Part shown: in pieces, positions 1 through 5,107 of the stretch
How the letters are laid out: each line of letters opens with the position of its first letter
Position numbering within the stretch: the stretch's first letter is position 1
Assembly: GCA_002373205.1 (NCBI GenBank)
Contig: DFJV01000130.1
Location: 1-6,785, forward strand
Source of the DNA: Treponema sp. UBA3662
Lineage (GTDB): Bacteria > Spirochaetota > Spirochaetia > Treponematales > Treponemataceae
Direction of reading: 5' to 3'
DNA length: 6,785 bases
Program-made: the position numbers and the translations under genes
Notes under the pieces: model-generated
Told to the model about the DNA's origin: nothing
Seen by the model: the letters and a program-made list of their open reading frames with translations, nothing else
The model's database searches: none

Positions 1-23
1 AGAATTGCAGCAGTTGTTTTTTT

Positions 24-50
24 AGTGTTTTTATAAAGTTCAAAAACACT
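24..50. repeat. Perfect 9-bp inverted repeat (stem-loop)
   Basis: The arms agtgttttt (24-32) and aaaaacact (42-50) pair perfectly around a 9-base loop. No U-tract follows the stem on either strand, so it is not a clear intrinsic terminator. The right arm plus the following bases (aaaaacactccg) is the reverse complement of cggagtgttttt in the terminator at 3974-4007, which suggests it belongs to the same family of island spacer elements, in the opposite orientation. Confidence 0.5.
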
Positions 51-54
51 CCGG

Positions 55-75
55 TTTTGGGGCTCTTTGCAGTGA
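55..75 (+). repeat. Island spacer repeat (ttttggggc..tttgcagt), copy A
   Basis: This 21-base stretch matches 2530-2550 at 18 of 21 positions. The second copy lies just upstream of the second Rhs-tail cassette. Its presence here suggests that another cassette junction or its remnant once stood at the left edge of the window. No coding sequence is visible around it. Confidence 0.45.
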
Positions 76-104
76 AAATAAAACTTTTGCCAAATAACGC
101 AACC

Positions 105-140
105 CTTACCTCCCGCCCCATGAAGCCGGGAGTAGTAAGC
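105..140. repeat. Strong stem-loop in non-coding DNA
   Basis: The left arm cttacctcccg (105-115) pairs with cgggag (127-132) and gtaag (135-139). The right side has a 2-base ta bulge, giving 11 base pairs around a loop of about 11 bases. The closest downstream T-rich stretch (attttt) starts about 14 bases later, so termination is possible but not clear. There is no open reading frame of note across it. Confidence 0.5.
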
Positions 141-168
141 AAGATTTTTGACATTCCAAAAATTGTGC

Positions 169-194
169 CTCAAATTTATTCATGGAAATTTGAG
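169..194. repeat. Perfect 9-bp inverted repeat (stem-loop)
   Basis: The arms ctcaaattt (169-177) and aaatttgag (186-194) pair perfectly around an 8-base loop. No U-tract follows. It is one of four stem-loops packed into the non-coding first 240 bases, upstream of the nuclease promoter. Confidence 0.5.
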
Positions 195-202
195 CCGCAG
201 AG

Positions 203-237
203 AAAAGGCATTCTGCAAAATTGACGGAGTGCCCTTT
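203..237. terminator. Terminator-like hairpin with the cggagtgc motif
   Basis: The arms ggcattct (207-214) and ggagtgcc (226-233) form an 8-bp stem with two G-U pairs. It is flanked by aaaa on the left and cttt on the right, so it could act weakly in either direction. The right arm starts the 29-base motif at 225-253 (cggagtgc, then gcggagcaatat), which recurs after each immunity gene at 2377 and 3996. It is probably the terminator of a cassette lying to the left of the window or now lost. Confidence 0.45.
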
Positions 238-308
238 CCCAGCGGAGCAATATGCGCCTTGTGGACAATCTTGACTTTTGCGGACGGACTGGACAATTAA
301 AAAAGCAG

Positions 309-337
309 TTCACTTTTCCCGGAGATTGTATTATAAT
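309..337 (+). promoter_or_regulatory. Sigma70-type promoter for the nuclease operon
   Basis: A -35 box TTCACT (309-314, four of six consensus bases) and a perfect -10 box TATAAT (332-337) are separated by exactly 17 bases. Transcription would start near 344, almost on top of the ribosome binding site, so the leader is very short. Because the next two genes overlap the nuclease gene and each other, this promoter probably drives all three. Confidence 0.65.
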
Positions 338-344
338 ATACTAT

Positions 345-350
345 AAGGGG
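345..350 (+). promoter_or_regulatory. Ribosome binding site that selects the ATG at 358
   Basis: The purine tract aaggggg (345-351) directly abuts an ATG at 352 but lies 6-7 bases from a second in-frame ATG at 358. Normal Shine-Dalgarno spacing therefore favours 358. The choice changes only the first two residues (Met-Cys). Confidence 0.6.
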
Positions 351-357
351 GATGTGC

Positions 358-1272
358 ATGGCAGCAGAAGGTGAAAACCGCAAGGTGAAGGACAGCGTTT
401 TCGTAGACCTGTTCGGAAGGGACGTGACGGCCAAGGAGAATTTCATATCGCTCTACAATGCCCTGCACGGGACAAATCTTAGGCCTGAAAACACGGAGCT
501 TGTTCCCGAGATGCTTGAAAGTGCCATGTACATGAGCTACGCCAACGACGTTGCCATGCAGGTTAACGGCCAGGTCGTGGTCCTCATAGAGCACCAGTCA
601 ACCATAAACCGGAACATGCCGCTAAGGCTCCTTGACTACGTGGCAAGGATTTACGAGAAGATAGTCCCACCCAAGAAGAAGTACTACCGCAGCCGCGTCT
701 GCGTACCCATGCCGGAGTTCTACGTGCTCTACAACGGAACGGATGACTACCCGGCGGAAGACGAGATGAGGCTATCTGACTCCTTCACCTATCCCGGAGG
801 AAAAAAGCCTTCCGAGGTTCCGCTTGAGCTTGTTGTGAAGGTTTACAACATAAACCTTGGCAAGGGGGATGCCCTGCTTGGAAAGTGCGGTGCGCTAAGG
901 CAGTACTCCCAGTTCATAGACTTGGTCAGGAAAGCCCGGGTTGAAGGAAAGGACGAGCCCCTCACATGGGCTGTAAAAGAGGCAATCGGACGGGGGATCC
1001 TTCCCGGCTATCTTGAAAGGAAATCAACGGAGGTAATCAACATGCTGACGATGGAATACGATTACGCGGTTGACGTTGCCGCACAGAAAGAAGAGTCTCT
1101 TGCAGAGGGAATCCGCATCGGAGAGGAAAGGGGCTTGGAACAAGGCCTGGAACAAGGCCGGCAGGAAACCGTAAGGCTTATTATGGACAAGTTAAACCTT
1201 TCGCTTGCCCAGGTGATGGACGCGCTCAATGTTCCGCCCTCAGAGCGAGACAGCTTTGCAGCCAAATTGTGA
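358..1272 (+). CDS. Rpn family recombination-promoting nuclease / putative transposase (PD-(D/E)XK fold)
   Basis: This 304-residue protein belongs to the Rpn family, formerly called Transposase_31-like, whose studied members are DNA endonucleases that stimulate RecA-independent recombination. The N-terminus (DSVFVDLFGRDVTAKENF, residues 12-29) is typical of the group. Candidate active-site residues are Asp64 in YANDVAM and Glu78/Gln80 in LIEHQST, followed by the conserved MPLRLLDY (87-94) and PEFYVLYNG (119-127). The C-terminal tail (about 244-270) has the charged, glycine-spaced EEG/EQG repeats common in these proteins. I chose the ATG at 358 because the ribosome binding site is too close to the one at 352. 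The TGA stop overlaps the GTG start of the next gene. Codon use is GC-richer than in the toxin genes that follow. Nothing looks broken. Family assignment is confident; its role here in moving cassettes is inference. Confidence 0.88.
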   Translation: MAAEGENRKVKDSVFVDLFGRDVTAKENFISLYNALHGTNLRPENTELVPEMLESAMYMSYANDVAMQVNGQVVVLIEHQSTINRNMPLRLLDYVARIYEKIVPPKKKYYRSRVCVPMPEFYVLYNGTDDYPAEDEMRLSDSFTYPGGKKPSEVPLELVVKVYNINLGKGDALLGKCGALRQYSQFIDLVRKARVEGKDEPLTWAVKEAIGRGILPGYLERKSTEVINMLTMEYDYAVDVAAQKEESLAEGIRIGEERGLEQGLEQGRQETVRLIMDKLNLSLAQVMDALNVPPSERDSFAAKL

Positions 1273-1961
1273 CAATTTACCGGAAAAATACAAACCGTCC
1301 TCAAAAAAAATGGGTTTCCGCAGCCAGACGCACCGGATCCCGCAGGAATTCCGCTTTAATCCCAGCCAATGCCGGTTTGTTCCATTATGCCGGCAACAAC
1401 CCGGTGCGCTATATAGACCCGGATGGAAGAGAGGCTGTATATATTCTGTATACACTGGATGATGCCGCAGATCAAGAATATTCATCAACAGCAGAGGAAC
1501 GGCAATTACTCGACAATCATTTAGTAAGTTATGTAGTAAATACAGAGGCTACAAAAAATGATATTCTTAATGCTTTTGCAGATCCTGAAGCAGTATTTAT
1601 AATGATAAGTGGACATGGAAGTAGTAATTCAACGGCATTTGTTTCTGCTGACGGAGAATTCATATCCCCTGATGATATAACAAAAGTTAGCTCATCTATA
1701 AAAACGATTATTTTTGAATGTTGCCATCAAGGAAGTGAAACCAATCATGCAAAGTGGGTAGAAAAATTTGGAGACGATGTGAAAATTATTGGATGGGAAG
1801 ATGAAACTGATACTTCGGAATCAACAAATTTTAATAACAAAGGAGACAATTGTAGGCAGTTACACAATCTTGAGTACTATATTAAGAGCGCTATAATTGA
1901 TTCGTATGCAACCACTCCATTGGAGTATAAACAGAAAAAGGGATTGGAGGTTGTGGAATGA
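1269..1961 (+). CDS. Orphan Rhs-tail toxin with a caspase-like cysteine protease domain
   Basis: The product is 230 residues. Residues 37-54 (LFHYAGNNPVRYIDPDGR) are the end of an Rhs core, the point where variable toxin tips begin in Rhs proteins. No YD repeats or delivery body precede it. The tip (55-230) has a predicted strand ending in ISGHGSS (His116-Gly117) and, about 35 residues on, IIFECCHQG (Cys152 aligning with the DxCxxG pattern). This is the His/Cys dyad layout of clan CD proteases (caspase, CHAT, gingipain). KIIGWEDETDTSES (172-185) could be the following strand and specificity loop. The start is uncertain: the GTG at 1269 overlaps the upstream stop (GTGA), no clear ribosome binding site precedes it, and residues 1-30 look like non-conserved basic sequence. 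It may be a silent cassette rather than an expressed gene. The ATGA overlap with the next gene and the switch to AT-rich DNA after residue 54 both fit an Rhs toxin/immunity pair. Protease identity is from motifs only. Confidence 0.65.
   Translation: MTIYRKNTNRPQKKWVSAARRTGSRRNSALIPANAGLFHYAGNNPVRYIDPDGREAVYILYTLDDAADQEYSSTAEERQLLDNHLVSYVVNTEATKNDILNAFADPEAVFIMISGHGSSNSTAFVSADGEFISPDDITKVSSSIKTIIFECCHQGSETNHAKWVEKFGDDVKIIGWEDETDTSESTNFNNKGDNCRQLHNLEYYIKSAIIDSYATTPLEYKQKKGLEVVE
1280..1430 (+). repeat. Rhs-core end repeat, copy 1
   Basis: This 151-bp block matches 2599-2749 at about 85% by eye. It ends exactly after the codons for DPDGR. Relative to copy 2 it has one A fewer in the first A-run (near 1283) and one extra T near 1301, so the two indels cancel and both copies stay in frame for the conserved tail. 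It joins the end of the nuclease gene almost directly. Confidence 0.85.
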
Positions 1962-2356
1962 AAAAGGTATGTGTTATTCTTTTTTTATTTTTTCTTGCGT
2001 TAATAAATTGTTTTGCTGAAGACACCAATATGGAGTTGATTTTTAAAAGAGGTAAGAAAAAATTTGTTTTTTACCAAGGGGCTCCGCTCCAGGCAGTACA
2101 ACGGAAAATTGATAATGCAGTGCAAACAGACAAGTATGTGAAAAGTGCTGTTGACAACATATCATTTATTGTAGTTGTTAATGAAGGTGGGGTACAAACT
2201 GTTTATAAAATTTATAACTACTATAACATCATAAAGAATGGAAATATAGTATATGAAAGCGACTTGTTTTATGATTTGTGTATTATATTAATAAATTCAT
2301 TGTTTGATGATTCAACCTTAAATATTCCGCTTCATAATATAAATGGAGAGGTATAG
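1958..2356 (+). CDS. Putative exported immunity protein for toxin 1
   Basis: A 132-residue protein with no family I recognise. A classic signal sequence is visible: KK at 2-3, a hydrophobic stretch (about 4-17), then NCFAED. Cleavage could be by signal peptidase I after CFA (residue 20). Alternatively LINC (15-18) could serve as a relaxed spirochaetal lipobox, giving a lipoprotein anchored at Cys18. The mature part is lysine-rich at first (FKRGKKKF), then mixed alpha/beta with aromatic-rich segments (YKIYNYYNIIK). The ribosome binding site ggagg (1946-1950) is 7 bases from the ATG, and the start overlaps the toxin stop as ATGA, implying translational coupling. Position directly after an Rhs tip, small size and coupling are the grounds for calling it immunity; there is no sequence proof. 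DNA is strongly AT-rich. Confidence 0.6.
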   Translation: MKKVCVILFLFFLALINCFAEDTNMELIFKRGKKKFVFYQGAPLQAVQRKIDNAVQTDKYVKSAVDNISFIVVVNEGGVQTVYKIYNYYNIIKNGNIVYESDLFYDLCIILINSLFDDSTLNIPLHNINGEV

Positions 2357-2376
2357 AAAAATATTCTGAAAACCTA

Positions 2377-2504
2377 CGGAGTGCTTTTCCTCTGCGGAGC
2401 AATATATATTTTTTGTATGGCAGCAATATTTTTGTTTACGCTAGCTATAGCGTTTTTGCAGAGTGTGAAAACACCGCCCATTCCCCCATCAAATAGGTAT
2501 TTGT
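2377..2504 (+). repeat. Inter-cassette spacer, copy B
   Basis: Three blocks in this spacer recur in the same order after the second immunity gene. They are the cggagtgc motif (2377-2405, matching 3996-4021 and also 225-253), the tta-cgct-a-tatagcgttt-ttgcag block (2437-2461, matching 4055-4079), and an exact 19-base match beginning ccatcaaatagg (2486-2504, matching 4104-4122). The gap between the last two blocks is 24 bases in both copies, which argues for common descent rather than chance. No gene is present. The hairpin that should precede the cggagtgc motif has decayed in this copy. Confidence 0.65.
2438..2457 (+). terminator. Intrinsic terminator after the first cassette
   Basis: The arms acgcta (2438-2443) and tagcgt (2448-2453) form a perfect 6-bp stem with a 4-base loop, followed by a T-run (2453-2457). 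It lies 82 bases after the immunity stop codon and would end the nuclease-toxin-immunity transcript. The matching block at 4056-4071 has lost part of the stem. Confidence 0.55.
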
Positions 2505-2517
2505 CGGGGGAGCACTG

Positions 2518-2543
2518 AAATTGCCCCTTTTTTGGGGCAGTTT
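2518..2543. repeat. Stem-loop upstream of the second cassette
   Basis: The arms aaattgcccc (2518-2527) and ggggcagttt (2534-2543) form a 10-bp stem with one G-U pair around a loop of six T. There is no T-run after it, so it is probably not a terminator. It ends about 30 bases before the ribosome binding site of the second cassette and overlaps the spacer repeat shared with 55-75. It could lie in the 5' leader of that cassette; no convincing promoter was found for it. Confidence 0.5.
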
Positions 2544-2584
2544 GCAGTAAGAATTTTGTGAAAAGAGGAGTTTAGGAACAAAAA

Positions 2585-3316
2585 ATGGAAAATTCATGCC
2601 GGAAAAAATACAAACCGTCCCAAAAAAAATGGATTTTAGCATCCAGACATACAGGATTCCGCAGGAATGCCGCCTTAATCCCAGCAAATGCCGGTTTGTT
2701 CCATTACGCGGGCAATAATCCTATACGCTATATAGACCCGGATGGAAGATTCGAAGTTGATAAAAAATCCCGGTATGAATTTAAACTGCATTGTCTAGAA
2801 GCTCTTACCTATTTGTCTCATTCAAATACTGCGGATAAAATAATAAATAGCCTAAAAGACGTAGATTTTACTATATATGAGGTCATGTTTATTAATGAGT
2901 ATGAAGGTGATAACTACAATCCAAACTCAAATACCCTTGGATGGAATTCCAAAGCTTCACCTCTTGCTAAAAATGGAAATGCAAACAGCCCTTCAATTCT
3001 GCTAATTCACGAGTTAGTACATGCTTATATTGATAAAACTGAGGATGGAAAATTGCTTTTTCAAGAATGGCAAAAGCATAATATAGCAAAAATTGAAAAA
3101 CTAAAGAAACTATATCCTGAAGTAAATTTCGATAATAAGGATGAATATGAAAGGTGGTTAAATGAGGAATGTACAACTTGGTTAGAATCCATTATTGCAG
3201 ATGAATTAAAAGAGCCTAAAGGAAGACGATATTACAAAGATGTTCAACGTTCTTCGAAAGGTGTTATTATTCTTTTCAGTTTTTCCAATCCAACACAATT
3301 CTATGAGGACAAATAA
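2585..3316 (+). CDS. Orphan Rhs-tail toxin with an M91-like (NleD-type) zinc metallopeptidase domain
   Basis: The product is 243 residues. Residues 38-55 (LFHYAGNNPIRYIDPDGR) are the same Rhs tail as in the first cassette, again without any delivery body. The tip (56-243) carries ILLIHELVHAY, giving the zinc ligands His142 and His146 and catalytic Glu143. WLNEECTTW supplies a candidate third ligand (Glu194 or Glu195), followed by a conserved-looking RRYYKDV (214-220). The YNPNSNTLGW segment ahead of the HExxH also fits the M91 effector family, whose known member NleD cleaves host MAP kinases. Rhs-linked relatives are thought to attack competitors. The ATG has an AGGA site 7 bases upstream (2574-2577), so this start is better supported than that of toxin 1. 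The stop overlaps the next start by one base (TAATG). Metalloprotease character is confident; target unknown. Confidence 0.75.
   Translation: MENSCRKKYKPSQKKWILASRHTGFRRNAALIPANAGLFHYAGNNPIRYIDPDGRFEVDKKSRYEFKLHCLEALTYLSHSNTADKIINSLKDVDFTIYEVMFINEYEGDNYNPNSNTLGWNSKASPLAKNGNANSPSILLIHELVHAYIDKTEDGKLLFQEWQKHNIAKIEKLKKLYPEVNFDNKDEYERWLNEECTTWLESIIADELKEPKGRRYYKDVQRSSKGVIILFSFSNPTQFYEDK
2599..2749 (+). repeat. Rhs-core end repeat, copy 2
   Basis: Second copy of the 151-bp block at 1280-1430. Homology ends abruptly after the DPDGR codons, and the following toxin tip is unrelated to that of copy 1. The sharp edge is the expected signature of tip exchange by recombination in a conserved core. Confidence 0.85.
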
Positions 3317-3921
3317 TGAAATATTTGTGTTTTACATTTTTGATAATAATATCCTTTTCTAGTCATGCAAAAAATAAACTTGCTAAACTTTTTAATCAGT
3401 TCGACAAAGTAGAAGTTAACATAAGATATATGAATTTTGACATTATGACAGCTGTACCTTTATCGGCTGTAATGATTACTAATTCGAATCGAGTTAATAA
3501 AGTATCAACAACAGTAATGGCATCATATTTAAAAGAACAAATTCTTCCATCGTTGACTAATATGAAACTTATAAGAATTAGGAAACGTATCGTATGGTTT
3601 CCTGATTATGATTCTGAACTTGATAAATTATTTATTGATAATTTCTTTGGTAACGAACCGGTAAAAAACATAACAGAAGAAAAAGATAATAACAATCCAC
3701 CGAATAAGATAATGAAAGGTGAATTTATAATCGTTGATGTTGATGATTTTACAATAAATGTACGCATGGTGGTTGAATTAAATTATCCGAACAAAGAAAA
3801 AACTGTTATAGTGTTAGGACAAAATTGTTTGATTAGGATAAATGATGACTATTATACCATATCGCATGAAGATTACATAAAAATTAAAAATACATTTTTC
3901 GCAATAATAGAAAATGCCTGA
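3316..3921 (+). CDS. Putative exported immunity protein for toxin 2
   Basis: A 201-residue protein that I do not recognise. Residues 2-16 form a hydrophobic signal sequence and SHA (16-18) followed by KN is a good signal peptidase I site, so the mature protein should be periplasmic. It has no similarity to the first immunity protein that I can see. The middle has an Asn/Asp/Glu-rich, probably flexible stretch (about 118-130), and the C-terminal part (about 131-200) reads as alternating strands ending in a helix. The start codon overlaps the toxin stop (TAATG), with GAGGA (3305-3309) as ribosome binding site 6 bases upstream. A strong terminator follows 52 bases after the stop. The immunity role is inferred only from position, coupling and pairing with a protease tip. 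Confidence 0.6.
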   Translation: MKYLCFTFLIIISFSSHAKNKLAKLFNQFDKVEVNIRYMNFDIMTAVPLSAVMITNSNRVNKVSTTVMASYLKEQILPSLTNMKLIRIRKRIVWFPDYDSELDKLFIDNFFGNEPVKNITEEKDNNNPPNKIMKGEFIIVDVDDFTINVRMVVELNYPNKEKTVIVLGQNCLIRINDDYYTISHEDYIKIKNTFFAIIENA

Positions 3922-3973
3922 ATTCATTTTGCAAAGGAAAGTTTTACTCATGGATATGATTTTGAAGATTAAA

Positions 3974-4007
3974 AAAAAGCACTCCATAAAATCATCGGAG
4001 TGTTTTT
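3974..4007. terminator. Bidirectional intrinsic terminator
   Basis: The stem pairs aaaagcactcc (3975-3985) with ggagtgttttt (3997-4007): 11 pairs including one G-U, around an 11-base loop. The plus strand ends in five T. The minus strand reads ggagtgc followed by eight T, which is even better. It sits between the end of the second immunity gene (plus) and the histidine phosphatase gene (minus) and can end both transcripts. Confidence 0.75.
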
Positions 4008-4122
4008 CTCTGAGAAGATATGGTCATTTTGTAGACAGCCACTTAATTTTCGTCTACACTAAATATAGCGTTCTTGCAGCCGCCAAAAATATGGTTGTTT
4101 TCTCCATCAAATAGGTATTTGT
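3996..4122 (+). repeat. Inter-cassette spacer, copy C (right end of the island)
   Basis: This copy carries the same three blocks as 2377-2504 in the same order, including the exact 19-base match at 4104-4122. After it, instead of another Rhs-core block, comes DNA leading to the end of the minus-strand phosphatase gene. It therefore marks the right border of the toxin island. I find no gene in 3922-4189. Confidence 0.6.
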
Positions 4123-4189
4123 ATGCCAAAGGCAAAATCATCCGGGAAAGTGGGGGATGGCTTGGGCTGATGCGGAATGCCGTCTGGAC

Positions 4190-4855
4190 TTATGCCAGGT
4201 GCCTTATGTCGCTAAGCTGTTCAAGAACGGGGGTGCAGAGGCTGTCCGGGTTTTTGTCCAGTCTGAGTATTGTGACTGCGGTGAAGGGCATGTGAATTGC
4301 TGCGCAGGTAAAGGTAAAGGGCAGGTTCATCATGTGGGCAATGGCTGCGCAAGATGAGCCTCCGTGGCAAAAGAGGACAACCGTGTGCTGCTCGTCGTCC
4401 TTGTGCAAGTTGCGGTAGTAGAAGCCTTCTCGCGAATATCCAAGCGAAAGTAGCCAGCCGTCTATTTCTTTTGCGATGCTTTCCACATTTTCTGTTGCAA
4501 TGTTGCCGTAAAAATAGGGGCCGTTCTTCCAGTCCGAGTCGCAAACGTTTATTCCCCTGCTTACCATTTCGTTTACGCAGTTCCATGGGTGGCCTTCTAG
4601 CGGGATTTCTTTTCCGTTTGTGCTGCCCCAGTTTATTTCGTGCATGAAGTCAAGGATTTTTACTGGCAAGTCCGGGTGCTGGTCTGCAAATTTCTGCATG
4701 GTCATTCGGGCTCTTCCCATTGGGGATGAATAGATTCCTTCTATTTTTTCATTTGCAAGTCTTTTGGCAACTGCTTCTGCTTGTATGTGTCCCTCTGCGG
4801 TAAGGCAGTCGTTTTTATAGTCGGGCTCTCCGTGTCTTACAAAAATTATTCTCAT
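4190..4855 (-). CDS. Histidine phosphatase family protein (phosphoglycerate mutase-like)
   Basis: A 221-residue cytoplasmic enzyme of the histidine phosphatase superfamily, which removes phosphate through a phospho-histidine intermediate. Visible landmarks are FVRHGEPD (residues 5-12, catalytic His8 with Arg7), YSSPMGRAR (42-50, phosphate-binding Arg), HEINWG (72-77, candidate acid Glu73) and LFCHGGSSCA (161-170, second His164). Length suits the small phosphatase branch rather than a glycolytic mutase, and no substrate can be assigned; alpha-ribazole phosphatase or a general sugar-phosphate phosphatase are alternatives. The ATG is preceded by aggagag nine bases upstream. The gene stands alone, divergent from carB and convergent with the toxin island, sharing the terminator at 3974-4007. 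Its downstream 180 bases hold only spacer-repeat sequence. Confidence 0.9.
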   Translation of the reverse strand: MRIIFVRHGEPDYKNDCLTAEGHIQAEAVAKRLANEKIEGIYSSPMGRARMTMQKFADQHPDLPVKILDFMHEINWGSTNGKEIPLEGHPWNCVNEMVSRGINVCDSDWKNGPYFYGNIATENVESIAKEIDGWLLSLGYSREGFYYRNLHKDDEQHTVVLFCHGGSSCAAIAHMMNLPFTFTCAAIHMPFTAVTILRLDKNPDSLCTPVLEQLSDIRHLA

Positions 4856-4864
4856 TTAGTTCAA

Positions 4865-4918
4865 CTCTCCTGTATTTTTTTCTTGGGACAGTATAGCAGG
4901 ATTTTGTAGAAAAGTCTG
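4865..4918 (-). promoter_or_regulatory. Promoter and ribosome binding site of the phosphatase gene
   Basis: On the minus strand an extended -10 box, TGC-TATACT (hexamer at 4890-4895), is preceded at 17 bases by a weak -35 CAGACT (4913-4918). The ribosome binding site aggagag (4865-4871) lies 9 bases before the ATG. The leader would be under 30 bases. Confidence 0.5.
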
Positions 4919-4948
4919 TAGCCGGTGGTGGATGAAAAAAACACCCCC

Positions 4949-4977
4949 TTGTCGGAAAATGTGTTTTTTGATATAGT
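4949..4977 (+). promoter_or_regulatory. Promoter facing carB
   Basis: A -35 box TTGTCG (4949-4954) and a -10 box TATAGT (4972-4977) are separated by 17 bases. Transcription would begin near 4984, exactly where the structured leader begins, about 330 bases before the carB start codon. Confidence 0.55.
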
Positions 4978-4983
4978 TGGGTT

Positions 4984-5055
4984 TTAGTATGAAAACGGAA
5001 GCATTTGTTTGCATGGCGATTCTCGAGATTAACAAAGTTGTTCATACTATTTTTG
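4984..5055 (+). ncRNA. Candidate structured leader or small RNA upstream of carB
   Basis: The arms agtatgaa (4986-4993) and ttcatact (5041-5048) pair perfectly and continue inward as aac/gtt after one A-G mismatch. The loop contains tttgtt and aacaaa, which can also pair, and the palindrome tctcgaga. The outer stem is followed by atttttgttt, so the whole fold ends like an intrinsic terminator. It matches no riboswitch or leader consensus that I recall. It could be an attenuator for carB or a short independent RNA. Confidence 0.35.
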
Positions 5056-5065
5056 TTTGAATTTC

Positions 5066-5105
5066 AAAGGCGAGTTTCCTTTTTGGGAGATTCGCCTTTT
5101 TTTTT
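5066..5105 (+). terminator. Strong intrinsic terminator upstream of carB
   Basis: The arms aaaggcga (5066-5073) and tcgccttt (5092-5099) form an 8-bp stem that can extend inward through ttcc/ggga. A run of nine T follows (5097-5105). No protein gene precedes it on the plus strand since the minus-strand phosphatase, so it must end either the leader RNA starting near 4984 or act as an attenuator for carB. A near-palindrome, tttgaatttcaaa, ends inside the left arm and could compete with it. Confidence 0.7.
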
Positions 5106-5107
5106 GG

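Noticed and set aside
358..1272. Nuclease gene as the transposase of an insertion sequence
   Set aside because: Rpn proteins are often labelled transposase, but I see no terminal inverted repeats or target duplication bounding the gene, and its 3' end is fused by overlap to the toxin gene.
1229..1462. A 77-codon open frame in another frame across the nuclease/Rhs junction
   Set aside because: The conserved Rhs tail lies in the frame starting at 1269; this alternative frame is not kept open across the equivalent second repeat copy.
3914..4114. A 66-codon open frame after the second immunity gene
   Set aside because: It runs straight through the bidirectional terminator and the spacer repeat, and its protein has no features.
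1..4122. CRISPR array or tRNA attachment site for the island
   Set aside because: The repeats are few, unevenly spaced and lie between genes, and no tRNA gene or tRNA fragment is visible in the window.
4221..4586. Arg/Leu-rich open frame on the minus strand inside the phosphatase gene, and similar plus-strand frames at 4157-4647
   Set aside because: They overlap the well-supported histidine phosphatase in other frames and show the composition of shadow frames.
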